From Natrarchaeobius oligotrophus (GTDB lineage: Archaea > Halobacteriota > Halobacteria > Halobacteriales > Natrialbaceae), in assembly GCF_003841465.1 (NCBI RefSeq), contig NZ_REFZ01000022.1, positions 1 through 43,121 of the forward strand: DNA of 43,121 bases, read 5' to 3'. Positions within the stretch are counted from its first letter, which is position 1. Each line of letters starts with the position of its first letter. Made by a program: the position numbers and the translations under genes. Of the stretch, positions 33,735 through 42,968 are shown piece after piece. The notes beneath the pieces are model-generated. The model was given only the letters and a program-made list of their open reading frames with translations, was not told the DNA's origin and did not search any database.

Positions 33735-35585
33735 TCACGTGAAGTTCGGGTGATCGCTGACGTGACGCGGGAGATAGCGGGCCTTGTTCGGTTTCTCCCC
33801 GACGTCTTCGAGCACGGCCGCCGTCAGCGTCTCGAGATCCATGTCGCGTTCGTCGTCCTCGTGACGGAGGTTCACGCCGAAGACCGGCTCTGCGACCTCG
33901 TCGTCGCCGACGACGGCATAGTACGGAACCCAGTCGGTTTCCGCCTTCGCGATGCGTTTACCGACCGACTCGTTTCGGTCGTCGACGTCGGCGCGAACGC
34001 CTGCCTCCTCGAGTTCGTCGACGAGGTCGTCGCAGTACTCGACGTGCTCGTCGCCGACGGGAATGAACCGAACCTGCGTCGGCGAGAGCCAGGTGGGTAG
34101 GCTCGCGGTCTCCTGACGGGCGGCCTGCTCGAGCAACGCGGCCATCACGCGCTCGATCCCCCCGCTGGGCGAGTAGTGGAGGATGATCGGATTGTGCGAG
34201 GACTCGCCGGTGTTGTACGTGATGTCGAATCGCTCGGCGCTCTCGACGTCGATCTGAACGGTCGGGTTCTCGATCGGCCGACCCAGCGCGTCGATGGCGG
34301 CGAGGTCGATCTTGGCCGACCAGTAGTGGTGGCGATCCGGCAGCACCTCGAGCAACACCGGTTCGTCGACGTCGGCCGCGACCGTCTCGATCCACTCGCG
34401 ATGCTCGTCGAAAAAGTCCTGGGTGACCCGAAGGGCCGCGACGTAGTTGAGTCCGAGGTCCGAACTCGACTCGAGCGAGAGGTTCGTCTGGGCCCGGAAC
34501 TCGTCTTTTGCCTGTTCGATGTCGGCCGTCGCGGTGTGCATGTCGGGCATGGTGAACGCGCGCTGGCGCTTGAGTCCCATGACCTCGCCCTTCTGTTCGC
34601 GCCGGAACGAGTACGTGCTCATCTCGTAGACGCGAAGCGGGAGATCGGTTTCGGAGATGAACATGTCACGCATGATCGAAAACTGACCGAAACAGGCCGC
34701 AAAGCGCAGCATCATCTTCCGATTGCCGCTCTCGAAGCGATACTGGCGCTCGCCGAACTTGCCCGCGTGTTCGTCGATCGCGCGCACGCCGAGGTCGTAC
34801 ATGATCGGCGTCTCGACGGGCATCCCGCCGTAGTCGACGACGAGGTCGTTGACGTACTCCATCAGCGAGTCGCGGACGAACTTGCCCCGCGGGTAGTACC
34901 GCAGGTTGCCCACGTCCGAGAGCGGATCGTAGTCGACGAGCTCTTTTTCCTGCATCAGCGAGAGGTGGGCCGGCTCCTCGCCCTTGCTCGCGGTGATCTC
35001 TTCGACCTCGTCCTCGACGAACGCCCGCATGTCCTCGCTCAGCGCCGACTTTCGCTCGACCGGATCCCGAAGCTCGCCGTCGGGCGTGAGGAGGTACCAG
35101 TCGCTCGGTTCGCGCTCTTCGGATTCGTCCTCGTCGGACTCCTCGGCGTCGCCGTGGTGACTCGTGACGTGACGCGACAGCTCCGACAGCGGGTGTCCCT
35201 TACAGGAGATCTCGAAAGACTTGTACCAGCCGAACGGCGCGCGGAGTATCTCGTAGTTCTCGGCCTCGAGTTCCGACTCGAGTGAGCGCATGACCGTCTT
35301 CGCCGCGTCCGGGCTCGCCAGATCCTCGCTCAGGTGCGCGTAGGGGTAGAGAACGATGCTGCGGGTGTTGAGCTGACCGGTGACGTCCTCGAGTTCGTCG
35401 ACCGCGTTCGCGACGACGCCGTCGAGGTCTTCCTCGTCGTCGGACTCGACGGTGATGAACGCCGTCACGCACTCTTCCATCTCCCCCGCCATCGGTACGC
35501 CCTCGGTCTCCGCGAGGTCGTCCGGCCCCGCCTTGTCGGTCGTCTCAAACGTTAGATGATCCGAATGAATGAACAGCAGTCGCAT
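33735..35585 (-). CDS. thrS: Threonyl-tRNA synthetase, archaeal type with DTD-like editing domain
   Basis: Charges tRNA-Thr. Residues 1-145 are the archaeal editing domain related to D-aminoacyl-tRNA deacylase (MRLLFIHSDHLTFE, RSIVLYPYAHLS, RAPFGWYKSFEISCKGHPL) that removes mischarged serine. A short acidic linker (SDEDESEEREP) joins it to the class II core: motif 2 MSTYSFRREQKGE, motif 3 GGIERVMAALLE, zinc ligands in FAACFGQF, MPDMHTATAD and ILHYSPSGG. The anticodon-binding domain follows (VRFIPVGDEHVEYCDDLVDE). ATG at 35585 is taken; two codons more are possible. Confidence 0.96.
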   Translation of the reverse strand: MRLLFIHSDHLTFETTDKAGPDDLAETEGVPMAGEMEECVTAFITVESDDEEDLDGVVANAVDELEDVTGQLNTRSIVLYPYAHLSEDLASPDAAKTVMRSLESELEAENYEILRAPFGWYKSFEISCKGHPLSELSRHVTSHHGDAEESDEDESEEREPSDWYLLTPDGELRDPVERKSALSEDMRAFVEDEVEEITASKGEEPAHLSLMQEKELVDYDPLSDVGNLRYYPRGKFVRDSLMEYVNDLVVDYGGMPVETPIMYDLGVRAIDEHAGKFGERQYRFESGNRKMMLRFAACFGQFSIMRDMFISETDLPLRVYEMSTYSFRREQKGEVMGLKRQRAFTMPDMHTATADIEQAKDEFRAQTNLSLESSSDLGLNYVAALRVTQDFFDEHREWIETVAADVDEPVLLEVLPDRHHYWSAKIDLAAIDALGRPIENPTVQIDVESAERFDITYNTGESSHNPIILHYSPSGGIERVMAALLEQAARQETASLPTWLSPTQVRFIPVGDEHVEYCDDLVDELEEAGVRADVDDRNESVGKRIAKAETDWVPYYAVVGDDEVAEPVFGVNLRHEDDERDMDLETLTAAVLEDVGEKPNKARYLPRHVSDHPNFT

Positions 35586-35911
35586 GTGCAATAGATGGAC
35601 TCACGGGCTAGATAAATACCGTGGTTCGCCGGCCGGACGCCCTCGAGAACGCGCGATCCGTACTCGACGCGCGACGGCCGGGTGAGTCGTCCAGAGCGGT
35701 CCGCTCGGACGCGTTTCGTCGATCACACTCGAACGGGGTGGACGCGTCGGTCGGCGCTGACCGACGACGAGCGTTCGACGAAACGCTCGAGCACTACGTA
35801 ATCAAATGTGGTTTCGAGAGGGTCGGGAGTGCGAATATACGTGCGCTGAACGGGGCAGTGAAAAGGAAACTCTGTCGTCGACAACCAGTTTCAGTTACGT
35901 TCGAATCCAAA

Positions 35912-35919
35912 GCTATTTT
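35912..35919 (+). promoter_or_regulatory. TATA-like element of the tupABC operon
   Basis: GCTATTTT sits 25-32 bases before the tupA ATG, fitting a leaderless transcript. The remaining part of the 358-base thrS-tupA spacer (35586-35943) shows no gene, RNA or clear repeat. Confidence 0.45.
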
Positions 35920-35943
35920 GTCCCGGCACGGGTCGTAGTATCT

Positions 35944-36882
35944 ATGCCGATACAACGCCGAGAGGTCGTCGCCGCGCTCGGAAGCACCCTCGCGGTCGGC
36001 CTGGCCGGGTGCACGGTTCTCGGCGACGGTGGCAACGGCGACGCCGGTCCGGAGATCAGCGGCGAAACGCTGACGCTCACCACCACGACGAGCACGTACG
36101 ACACCGGCCTGCTCGACGAACTGAACGCGCCGTTTCAAGAACGGTACGGCGTCACCGTCGACGCCGTCGGACAGGGGACCGGTGCGGCACTCGAGACCGG
36201 GCGAAACGGCGACTCCGACGTCGTGATGGTCCACGCGCGCAGACTCGAGGACGAGTTCGTGGCGGACGGCTACGGGGTCAACCGGCGCAACGTGATGTTC
36301 AACGACTTCGTCGTCGTCGGCCCCGCGGACGATCCCGCCTCGATCGCCGGGAGCGGCGGGGTGACGGGGGCCGTCGACGCCGTCGCGGAATCGGAGTCGA
36401 CGTTCGTCTCCCGCGGCGACGACTCCGGCACGCACGCGAAGGAACTCGAGGTCTGGGAGGCGGCGGGACTCGACGTCGCCGACTTCGGCGAGTGGTACGT
36501 CGACGGCGGGGATGGGATGGGAGCGATCCTGGTCCAGGCCGACCAGCAGGGCGGATACACGCTGGCCGACCGCGGAACGTACCTCTCGATGCGAGACGAG
36601 ATCGACCTCGAAATCCACGTCGAGGGTCCGGTCGAGGGCGGCCCCGAACTGCTGGCGAACCCGTACGGGATCGTCGCCGTCAACCCCGCGGTTCACGACC
36701 ACGTCGCCTACGACCTCGCGATGGCCTACATCGGCTACGTCACGAGCGTCGAGGGCCAGGAGATCGTCGAGCGGTACACGATCGACGGCGAACAGTTGTT
36801 CTTCTCGCAGGCGCTGGCCGAGGAGCCGAACTTCGAGCAGTACGTCCCCGAGGGGTGGGAGGGGGCGAGCGACGCCGAGTGA
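35944..36882 (+). CDS. tupA: Tungstate ABC transporter, substrate-binding lipoprotein
   Basis: Captures tungstate (possibly molybdate) outside the cell. The signal has a twin arginine (R5-R6) and lipobox LAGC (C23), so a Tat-exported lipid-anchored protein. The mature part shows the TupA patterns [54 protein letters not shown] and [10 protein letters not shown], plus [16 protein letters not shown]. These separate TupA from ModA/WtpA. The frame is open upstream but ATG 35944 begins the signal directly. First gene of the operon. Confidence 0.93.
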   Translation: MPIQRREVVAALGSTLAVGLAGCTVLGDGGNGDAGPEISGETLTLTTTTSTYDTGLLDELNAPFQERYGVTVDAVGQGTGAALETGRNGDSDVVMVHARRLEDEFVADGYGVNRRNVMFNDFVVVGPADDPASIAGSGGVTGAVDAVAESESTFVSRGDDSGTHAKELEVWEAAGLDVADFGEWYVDGGDGMGAILVQADQQGGYTLADRGTYLSMRDEIDLEIHVEGPVEGGPELLANPYGIVAVNPAVHDHVAYDLAMAYIGYVTSVEGQEIVERYTIDGEQLFFSQALAEEPNFEQYVPEGWEGASDAE

Positions 36883-36889
36883 GCGAGCG

Positions 36890-37606
36890 ATGACGGTCGA
36901 ATCCAGCCTGGTGACGCCGCTGTTGCTCGAGTTTCCCTTCGAGTGGACGTACCTCCGGAGCATCGTCCGCGTCTCGCTGTACGTGAGCCTCGTCGCGGTC
37001 GCACTGAGCACGCTGTGTAGCCTGCCGATCGCACTCGCCGTCGGGTTCACAGAGTTTCGCGGGAAGACGCTGCTCACGTCGGTCATCAACACCGGAATGG
37101 GGTTTCCGAGCGTCGTCGTCGGCCTGGTCGTGCTGTTTGCCGTCTCCAACCAAGGACCGCTCGGATCGTTCGACCTCGTGTTCACGGCCGAGGCGATGAT
37201 CGTGTCCCAGTTCGTGCTCGCGACACCGGTCATCACCGGCGTGAGCCTCGCCGCCGTGAGCAGCGTCGAACGGACCGTCCGCGACGCCGCGTTCGCGATG
37301 GGCGGAACGAGAGTCGACGTCGCGCTCGTGACGATCAAGGAGGCCCGCTACGGAATCGCCACGGCGGTGCTCGCGGGGTTCGGACGGGCCATCAGCGAGG
37401 TCGGCTCCGTTCTGATCGTCGGCGGCAACATCGTCGGCCCGGACGGCACCTCGAAGACGCGAACGCTCACGACCGCGATCCAGCTCGAGGCGAGACAGGG
37501 ACGGTTCGAAACGGCGATGATGCTCGGAGCGATCCTGGTGGTGCTCGTGTTGGTCGTCAACGCGTTCGTCGTCCGACTGGGACGCGGTGACGGGGGGTAC
37601 CGATGA
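36890..37606 (+). CDS. tupB: Tungstate ABC transporter, permease
   Basis: A 238-residue inner-membrane permease with five to six helices. The loop that docks the ATPase is present ([20 protein letters not shown], an EAA-type motif) and is followed by [19 protein letters not shown], typical of TupB/ModB. ATG at 36890 lies seven bases after the tupA stop; the longer open frame upstream is only a tupA shadow. Its stop overlaps tupC by four bases. Confidence 0.93.
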   Translation: MTVESSLVTPLLLEFPFEWTYLRSIVRVSLYVSLVAVALSTLCSLPIALAVGFTEFRGKTLLTSVINTGMGFPSVVVGLVVLFAVSNQGPLGSFDLVFTAEAMIVSQFVLATPVITGVSLAAVSSVERTVRDAAFAMGGTRVDVALVTIKEARYGIATAVLAGFGRAISEVGSVLIVGGNIVGPDGTSKTRTLTTAIQLEARQGRFETAMMLGAILVVLVLVVNAFVVRLGRGDGGYR

Positions 37607-38370
37607 CGCTCGCCGCGAGAGACGTCCACCACGGCTACGGCGACGACCCCGTCTTCGACGGCACGTCACTGTCGGTTTCCCCCGGCGAGGTCGTCGCGAT
37701 CATCGGTCCGTCCGGGGTCGGCAAATCCACCCTGCTCCGACTGCTCGCGCTGTTCGACCGACCAGACGGGGGCACCGTCGAGTACGACGGCGAGGACGTC
37801 TGGAACGCGTCGGAACGGAGGCGGCTCGCGTACCGACGCCGGATCGGCATGGTGTTCCAGGAGACGAGCCTCTTCGACGCGAGCGTGCGTCGCAACGCCG
37901 AGTACGGACTCAGGGTTCGAAAGTCCTGGCCGGATCGACTCCGCGACGAACTCCGGGGTTTCCTGGGTCGAACCAACGGCACCGTCGACGCGGTCGAAGC
38001 GCTCGAGACCGTGGGGTTGGCTGAAAAAGTCGATCAGGACGCCGCGTCGCTGTCCGGCGGGGAGGCACAGCGGGTCGCGTTCGCTCGCGCGCTCGCGTAC
38101 GATCCCGAGGTGCTTTTGCTCGACGAACCGACGTCGGATCTCGATCCGCGAAACACCGCGGTGCTCGAAGACGCCGTTCTCCAGGCCAAAAACAGCGGAA
38201 TCGGCGTCGCGATCGCGACTCACGACATGCACCAGGCCGAGCGGGTCGCTGATCGAGTAGCGGTGCTGCTCGGAACCGGGATCATCGAGATCGGCGAGAC
38301 TGAGACGGTCTTCGACGATCCCGCCGACGACCGAACCCGGAAGTTTATCGACGGCGAGTTGGTATACTGA
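37603..38370 (+). CDS. tupC: Tungstate ABC transporter, ATPase
   Basis: Powers tungstate import. Walker [10 protein letters not shown] (35-43), Q-loop [10 protein letters not shown], signature [16 protein letters not shown], Walker [13 protein letters not shown] and switch histidine IATHDMHQ are all intact. The 255-residue length lacks a C-terminal regulatory TOBE domain, which is instead on the adjacent regulator. Between Q-loop and signature is a longer helical stretch ([20 protein letters not shown]). Start overlaps tupB (ATGA). Confidence 0.94.
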   Translation: MTLAARDVHHGYGDDPVFDGTSLSVSPGEVVAIIGPSGVGKSTLLRLLALFDRPDGGTVEYDGEDVWNASERRRLAYRRRIGMVFQETSLFDASVRRNAEYGLRVRKSWPDRLRDELRGFLGRTNGTVDAVEALETVGLAEKVDQDAASLSGGEAQRVAFARALAYDPEVLLLDEPTSDLDPRNTAVLEDAVLQAKNSGIGVAIATHDMHQAERVADRVAVLLGTGIIEIGETETVFDDPADDRTRKFIDGELVY

Positions 38371-38411
38371 CGGTAGTCGCCGCGACGTCACCATCCGCTC
38401 GAGGCCCAACG

Positions 38412-39107
38412 ATGACGATCGAAAAGGAATACAGCACGAAGCTCTCGATCGACGGCGTCACCGTCGATCGCCGCGACGTCGAGATGCTCGCGGCGATCGA
38501 CCGCCGTGGATCGATGCACGCCGCGGCCGACGATCTGGGGCGGTCGTACGCGCGTCTGCAAAATCGCGTCGTCGAGATCGAGGAGGCCGTCGGGCCGATC
38601 ACCGAGCGACGCCGCGGCGGTCCCGGCGGCGGCGGGACCGAACTGACCGAGACCGCCCGCGATCTGTGTCGGCAGTTCGACCGCCACGACGCCGAACTCG
38701 ACGGCGTCGCGCGGGTGACGGAGTCCGTGTTCTCCGGTACCGTCCGGGAGCGAACCGGCGAGCTCGCGACCGTCGACTCGGCGGTCGGCTCGATCCTGGC
38801 GCTGGTTCCCGACGGAGCGAGCGAGGTACAGGTCTCGGTTCGCTCCGACGCGGTCGTCCTGACCGACCCGGACGAGACGCCGCGGGCGGACGGAACGAGC
38901 CTGCGAAACCGGTTTACGGGAACCGTCGACCGACTCGAGTCGGGCGACGCGATCACCAGAGTGACCGTCGAACTCGAAGCCGACCGGCCGATCCAGGCGT
39001 TGATCACGAACGCCAGCGCGGATCGGCTGACGCTCGAGCCCGGTCGGTCGATCGCCGCGTCGTTCAAAGCAACGGCGGCTCGAGCGATCGCGGTCGATTC
39101 CCCGTAG
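38412..39107 (+). CDS. ModE-like oxyanion-responsive regulator (LysR-type HTH plus Mop/TOBE-like region)
   Basis: Residues 15-75 are a ModE/LysR-type winged HTH (DVEMLAAIDRRGSMHAAADD, YARLQNRVVEIEEAVG, then ERRRGGPGGGGTELTETARD, the ModE wing). Residues 115-225 contain one or two short beta-barrel Mop/TOBE units (LRNRFTGTVDRLESGD, TRVTVELEAD, LEPGRSIAASFKATAARAIA) that bind molybdate or tungstate. It lies 41 bases after tupC, so it probably senses tungstate and controls tupABC. No separate promoter is evident. Confidence 0.85.
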   Translation: MTIEKEYSTKLSIDGVTVDRRDVEMLAAIDRRGSMHAAADDLGRSYARLQNRVVEIEEAVGPITERRRGGPGGGGTELTETARDLCRQFDRHDAELDGVARVTESVFSGTVRERTGELATVDSAVGSILALVPDGASEVQVSVRSDAVVLTDPDETPRADGTSLRNRFTGTVDRLESGDAITRVTVELEADRPIQALITNASADRLTLEPGRSIAASFKATAARAIAVDSP

Positions 39108-39312
39108 CACGTCCGAGCGGCGTCACTGGACGGGTCGGGGAGCGTTCGGAGTACTACTCCAGTCGAGAGACGTTCGGTATCGAAGCGCGCTCCGGACGCC
39201 GTCCTGCTGACCGCCGCGAACGGCCGTGGCCCGCCCGCGCATCGCTACTCGGCCATCCTCCGCGGTCCGATCCACCCCACCTATTCAACCGGCCACGTGT
39301 TATCGGAGTAGT

Positions 39313-39861
39313 ATGACCGCCGAACGAACGGCGGCCGACGCGTTCGCCCTGCTCTCCGACGAGAGCCGGGTGGAGATCATCCGAGCGATCGCCATCGCCC
39401 ACTCCGAGCAGGAGCCGTCGAACTCGGGACCCGCGCCGCTTTCGTTCTCGGAGGTCTACGAGCGCGTCGGTGTCGACAACACCTCGAAACTGTCGTACCA
39501 CCTCGGGGAGCTCACGGGAACGTACCTCAGGAAACGCGAGGGGGGCTACTCGTTCACCCACGCCGGCGATCGGATCGCTCGGTTCATCCTCGCGGAGAAT
39601 TTCCGCCGGCCGGCCGACGTCGGCCCCATCGAGACGGACGGGAGCTGTCCGTACTGCGGGGAAACGACTCTCGAGGCGGGAGTGGACGACCAGTACTTCG
39701 CGGTTCGGTGTTCGGCCTGTGACCGGCCCGTGACCGGCTACACCATCACGCCGGCTCAGACGCGCGCCCGCTCGGGGAACACGCTGCTCGAGGTGCGATT
39801 ATTCCCTGGAGATACGACGAAAATGGGAACGTTGCCGACCAGTGGGTTGAGGCAGAAATGA
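39313..39861 (+). CDS. HTH/zinc-ribbon regulator with foreign C-terminal end (182 aa)
   Basis: Residues 1-90 are an ArsR-like winged HTH (FALLSDESRVEIIRAIAIAH, LSFSEVYERVGVDNTSKLSY, GYSFTHAGDRIARFIL), followed by a zinc ribbon (CPYCG and CSACD). The haloarchaeal family usually continues well beyond the ribbon; here it runs, from about base 39798, into sequence that in another frame encodes the fragment of an EEP nuclease. The last 20 or so residues (LFPGDTTKMGTLPTSGLRQK) are thus out-of-frame sequence. The protein is probably truncated and may not work normally. Confidence 0.75.
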   Translation: MTAERTAADAFALLSDESRVEIIRAIAIAHSEQEPSNSGPAPLSFSEVYERVGVDNTSKLSYHLGELTGTYLRKREGGYSFTHAGDRIARFILAENFRRPADVGPIETDGSCPYCGETTLEAGVDDQYFAVRCSACDRPVTGYTITPAQTRARSGNTLLEVRLFPGDTTKMGTLPTSGLRQK

Positions 39862-40121
39862 GTGTTCTCCGCGGACTAGAAGAGGGAGGGATGATAGATG
39901 TGTTTCGAGAGCTGCACGGCTACGGCGAACTCGACGTTCTCGATGTGAGTCACGCGACGCAAACGGATACCCCGTTGGCGGTTCCAGCAACAGAAGTTGA
40001 GGGGAAACGATTCGACCACACGATCGTGACACAAACACTGGATCCCCGAGAGCGTTATTACGATCAAGATCGCTTTCGCTGCAGTGATCACGCGCCTCTT
40101 ATTGCGGTATTTCGGCCGTAA
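39798..40121 (+). pseudogene. 3' fragment of an endonuclease/exonuclease/phosphatase (EEP) family gene
   Basis: A frame without start reads IIPWRYDENGNVADQWVEAE, then LRGLEEGGMIDVFRELHGYG, KRFDHTIVTQTLDPRERYY and ends CSDHAPLIAVFRP. The SDHAPL motif is the catalytic Ser-Asp-His of EEP enzymes, normally at the very C-terminus. Some 107 codons remain; the N-terminal two thirds with the other catalytic residues are missing. An ATG at 39858 could start an 87-residue peptide but with no expected activity. The fragment is more AT-rich than its left neighbour. Confidence 0.75.
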
Positions 40122-40159
40122 ATCTGCGTGTGTCCGCGGTTACTGACTCTGGATTTATT

Positions 40160-41551
40160 TCATGCGGGTGAAAAAATCTGTGCGAGGTCGTCTAATTCGA
40201 ACAGCGACCAGCTATCGTCAAGTTCCGCAGCGAGGCCGTCAACAAATCCGCTTCTCGAGAACAGGGCAAAGCGTTCGGATCGATTTCCTGGCCCCCATCG
40301 GACGTTCTCAGCCGTTTCTCGAAGGTCATCGACGAGTCCGTAGCCAACTGGATCACTGGTCCACTTGCATTCGGCGAGGAGGATTCGGTTATCAGCGGGT
40401 GCGAGCCCGACGATGTCGATTTCGTGTTCCCCATACCACCATCGGCCCACTTCGGAATATGGCTCCAGTTCTTCGCGTCTGATCAGCTCCCAGACGGCTT
40501 CGTTGCAGATATCTTCGAACGTTGTTGCAACATGCGTCGGCAAATCCGGCTCGATCGTCCCCTCGAACACGACGGACGGGGCTTCTTCGATGCTGGATCG
40601 GTTCGGCTCGACGTAGCGAAACCAAAACCGGAGGAACTCATCGGCGACGCGGTACCGGGAGCGTTTGGACTTCTGCCCGGCTGCCGTGACCGGCACTTCG
40701 CGATCGAGGAGTCGAAGTTGGCGAAGCGTCTGGAGGTACTTCGAAAGCGGTCCTGAATCGATGCCAGTGGCACCCGAAATTTCGTTCGGTGTCGTGTGTC
40801 CCAGTGCGACTGCCTCGAGGATACTCAGGTAACGGGCCGGATTTCGAAGTTCCGTTCGAAGCAGGAACTCCGGCTCGTTGTACAGCATTGCTGTCGGCGA
40901 GAGGATGTGTGTCCGGATGTTTTCGGATAGCGGCCGCTCGTAGTCGAAGAGTGTGAGATACATGGGCGTCCCTCCCGTAACCGAGTACGACCGGATCGCG
41001 TCTGCAATGTCGTACGAGATGACGTCACGAGCCTGTTGAAACGAAAACGGTTGGAGGTCGATCTGTCCGGTTCGACGACCGTACAGGGGACTTTCGTGGC
41101 CGAGCACCGCTGATTCCATCGTGCTCACGCTCGAGCCACACAGTACGAGCATCGACTCGCTGCCCTGGAGTTGCTCGTCGACGAACGCCTGGATATAGGA
41201 CGGGAGTGAGTCATTTTCCTCGACTAAATACGGAAACTCGTCGATTACGACGATCCGATCGTCCGTTTTGAGTTTCTCTCCGAGATACTCGAACGCGTCG
41301 TCCCAGCCGTCGATTCGTGGAACACGCTCATCGAACGTTTCAGCGACTTGCTCCACGAATTTCTCACGTTGACGATCTTCTGCTTCTTGCGCAGCGAGAT
41401 AGTAGAGATGGGGGCGATCAACACAGAACTCTTTGAGAAGCGCGGTCTTTCCCACGCGCCGACGCCCGTAGACTACGTAGAACGCGTGGCCGGGCGATGA
41501 ATATGCCGTTTCGAGTGAAGCGAGTTCGTCCTCCCGATCGTAGAATGTCAT
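40160..41551 (-). CDS. Archaeal AAA ATPase with C-terminal nuclease-like (DUF234) domain
   Basis: A 463-residue STAND/AAA-type ATPase of the archaeal ATPase-DUF234 family, common on mobile islands. Walker A is GRRRVGKT (29-36), Walker B IVVIDEFPYL (100-109), sensor LCGSSVSTME. A winged-helix region (TPNEISGATGIDSGPLSKYL) follows. The C-terminus contains D379 (HEIDIVGL) and E394-x-K396 (LLAECKWT), a PD-(D/E)xK nuclease pattern. Function in cells is unproven; defence or plasmid maintenance are the usual guesses. Base composition is visibly more AT-rich than the rest of the window. Confidence 0.87.
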   Translation of the reverse strand: MTFYDREDELASLETAYSSPGHAFYVVYGRRRVGKTALLKEFCVDRPHLYYLAAQEAEDRQREKFVEQVAETFDERVPRIDGWDDAFEYLGEKLKTDDRIVVIDEFPYLVEENDSLPSYIQAFVDEQLQGSESMLVLCGSSVSTMESAVLGHESPLYGRRTGQIDLQPFSFQQARDVISYDIADAIRSYSVTGGTPMYLTLFDYERPLSENIRTHILSPTAMLYNEPEFLLRTELRNPARYLSILEAVALGHTTPNEISGATGIDSGPLSKYLQTLRQLRLLDREVPVTAAGQKSKRSRYRVADEFLRFWFRYVEPNRSSIEEAPSVVFEGTIEPDLPTHVATTFEDICNEAVWELIRREELEPYSEVGRWWYGEHEIDIVGLAPADNRILLAECKWTSDPVGYGLVDDLRETAENVRWGPGNRSERFALFSRSGFVDGLAAELDDSWSLFELDDLAQIFSPA

Positions 41552-41758
41552 ACTTTGGCTAATGATTACTGCGATAATGACTTGGTCGTTTTGGTCGATC
41601 TGGGTGAACGGAGTCTACCGCACGCAATCTAGATGAGGATAGCTTTATCTTACCGAGTAGTTGAACGATCAGAGCAAACAGTACAGGAACAACTATGCAA
41701 CATGTGAACCGAGAGAGTACGGGCAAAGTGACCTTTTGAGTCATTTGCCCGCGAATCT

Positions 41759-41783
41759 AGTGCTCCGTCTGGGATTTGAACCC
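41759..41783 (-). repeat. Attachment-like repeat: copy of the tRNA-Glu 3' end
   Basis: These 25 bases are identical to 41865-41889, which hold the last 23 bases of tRNA-Glu (half of the T-arm and the 3' acceptor strand) and two flanking bases. Such duplications mark integrase target sites (att). The copy is 106 bases away on the 3' side of the tRNA, where integrated elements would lie. Bases 41772-41780 also pair with 41818-41826 as a 9-bp inverted repeat. Confidence 0.75.
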
Positions 41784-41836
41784 GATGCAAATCCTCGCTT
41801 CACTCGGATTTCCGTGATTCAAATCCAGCGGTCGCA

Positions 41837-41865
41837 TTTGCTGCTCACGGTTTGTTCGCAGCAAA
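41837..41865 (-). other. Stem-loop directly after tRNA-Glu
   Basis: TTTGCTGC and GCAGCAAA form a perfect 8-bp stem with a 13-base loop, one base beyond the 3' end of tRNA-Glu. It could help end transcription or shape the att region. The 315-base stretch 41552-41866 contains no gene. Confidence 0.5.
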
Positions 41866-41866
41866 G

Positions 41867-41941
41867 TGCTCCGTCTGGGATTTGAACCCAGGTCATCGGC
41901 TCGAAAGGCCGAAATGATTGGCCGGACTACACCAACGGAGC
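41867..41941 (-). tRNA. tRNA-Glu (anticodon UUC)
   Basis: Folds as a cloverleaf: acceptor GCTCCGT pairs with ACGGAGC, discriminator A, anticodon stem TCGGC/GCCGA around loop CTTTCGA (anticodon TTC), T-arm TGGGTTCAAATCCCA. The CCA end is not encoded. It has no intron. Its 3' end is the source of the repeat at 41759. Confidence 0.95.
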
Positions 41942-42157
41942 CCCGTACGCACTCAGTGGTTGCCGAGGCCTAGTAAAAAGCGTTCCGTTCCGCGTCCGTC
42001 GTGGCACGACCTGACACTCGAGCGCTCGCCCGCGTTCGGTTCGCCCTCGTCCGGTTGAGTTCCCGCCTCGAGATCGACGTTCCCGGACGGAGCCGAGACG
42101 CCGTCGGATCGCAGCTTCGCCCGCATCTCAACGCTTTTGACCGTACGATTCGACTCG

Positions 42158-42901
42158 ATGCGTATGAAATACGTTCGATTTCGCGACCCGGCCGGCGCGG
42201 TCCGTCGCGGCGAGTACGAGAGCGGTCACGTCCACTTCGCGAACGAGAGCTACGCGCTCGCGGACGACGCCATCGACGTTCTCCCGCCGTGTGAGCCGTC
42301 GAAGGTCGTCTGCGTCGGACGAAACTACGCCGCTCACGCCGACGAGATGGGATCGGACCTTCCCGACCGCCCGCTGTTGTTTCTGAAACCGCCGAATTCG
42401 GTCGCCGGCCACGGCGACACTGTCACCGCCCCCGCAGGCAAGGACCGGATCGACTACGAGGCGGAACTCGGGATCGTGATCGGCAGGCAGTGTCGCCACG
42501 TCCCCGAAGCGGACGCGATGGACGTCGTCGAGGGCTTCACCTGCGTCGACGACGTCACCAACCGCGACGATCAGGAAGAGGAGGTGAACTGGATCCGCGC
42601 GAAGGCCTTCGACGGCTCCGCACCGATCGGCCCCGTGCTCGCGACGCCCGACGAAGTCCCGGACGACGCGGCCGTCCGCTCGCGGGTCAACGGGACGGTG
42701 AAACAGGACGGCTCGCTCGAGCAGCTCATCTTCTCGATTCCCGAGTTGATCGCCGAGATCACCACCTACCTCACCCTCGAGCCCGGCGACGTGATCGCCA
42801 CCGGCACGCCCGAGGGCGTCGGCCCGCTCGAGGACGGCGACCGCGTCGAGATCGACGTCGAGGGGATCGGCACGCTCGAGCACTCGATCCGAATCCCCTG
42901 A
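42158..42901 (+). CDS. Fumarylacetoacetate hydrolase (FAH) family enzyme
   Basis: A 247-residue metal-dependent enzyme of the FAH superfamily (isomerase, hydrolase or decarboxylase of 2-oxo acids). Core motifs are VVCVGRNYAAHADEMG, LLFLKPPNSVAGHGD, DYEAELGIVIGR (metal ExE), FTCVDDVTNRDDQ, KAFDGSAPIGP and GDVIATGTPEGVG. The N-terminal ~45 residues are the small lid domain. Either ATG 42158 or ATG 42164 may be used. Substrate cannot be told. An IS-type element begins shortly after its stop. Confidence 0.88.
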   Translation: MRMKYVRFRDPAGAVRRGEYESGHVHFANESYALADDAIDVLPPCEPSKVVCVGRNYAAHADEMGSDLPDRPLLFLKPPNSVAGHGDTVTAPAGKDRIDYEAELGIVIGRQCRHVPEADAMDVVEGFTCVDDVTNRDDQEEEVNWIRAKAFDGSAPIGPVLATPDEVPDDAAVRSRVNGTVKQDGSLEQLIFSIPELIAEITTYLTLEPGDVIATGTPEGVGPLEDGDRVEIDVEGIGTLEHSIRIP

Positions 42902-42968
42902 GACGGGTTACTGGAAGTCATAGGGATCAGTAGGCTAGTTCATATCTTCTGGACGCGTAGAGAGTCCC

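Noticed and set aside
41661-41885. 74-codon open frame over the tRNA-Glu repeat
   Set aside because: Includes the T-arm sequence of a tRNA and has no acidic bias; treated as non-coding att region.
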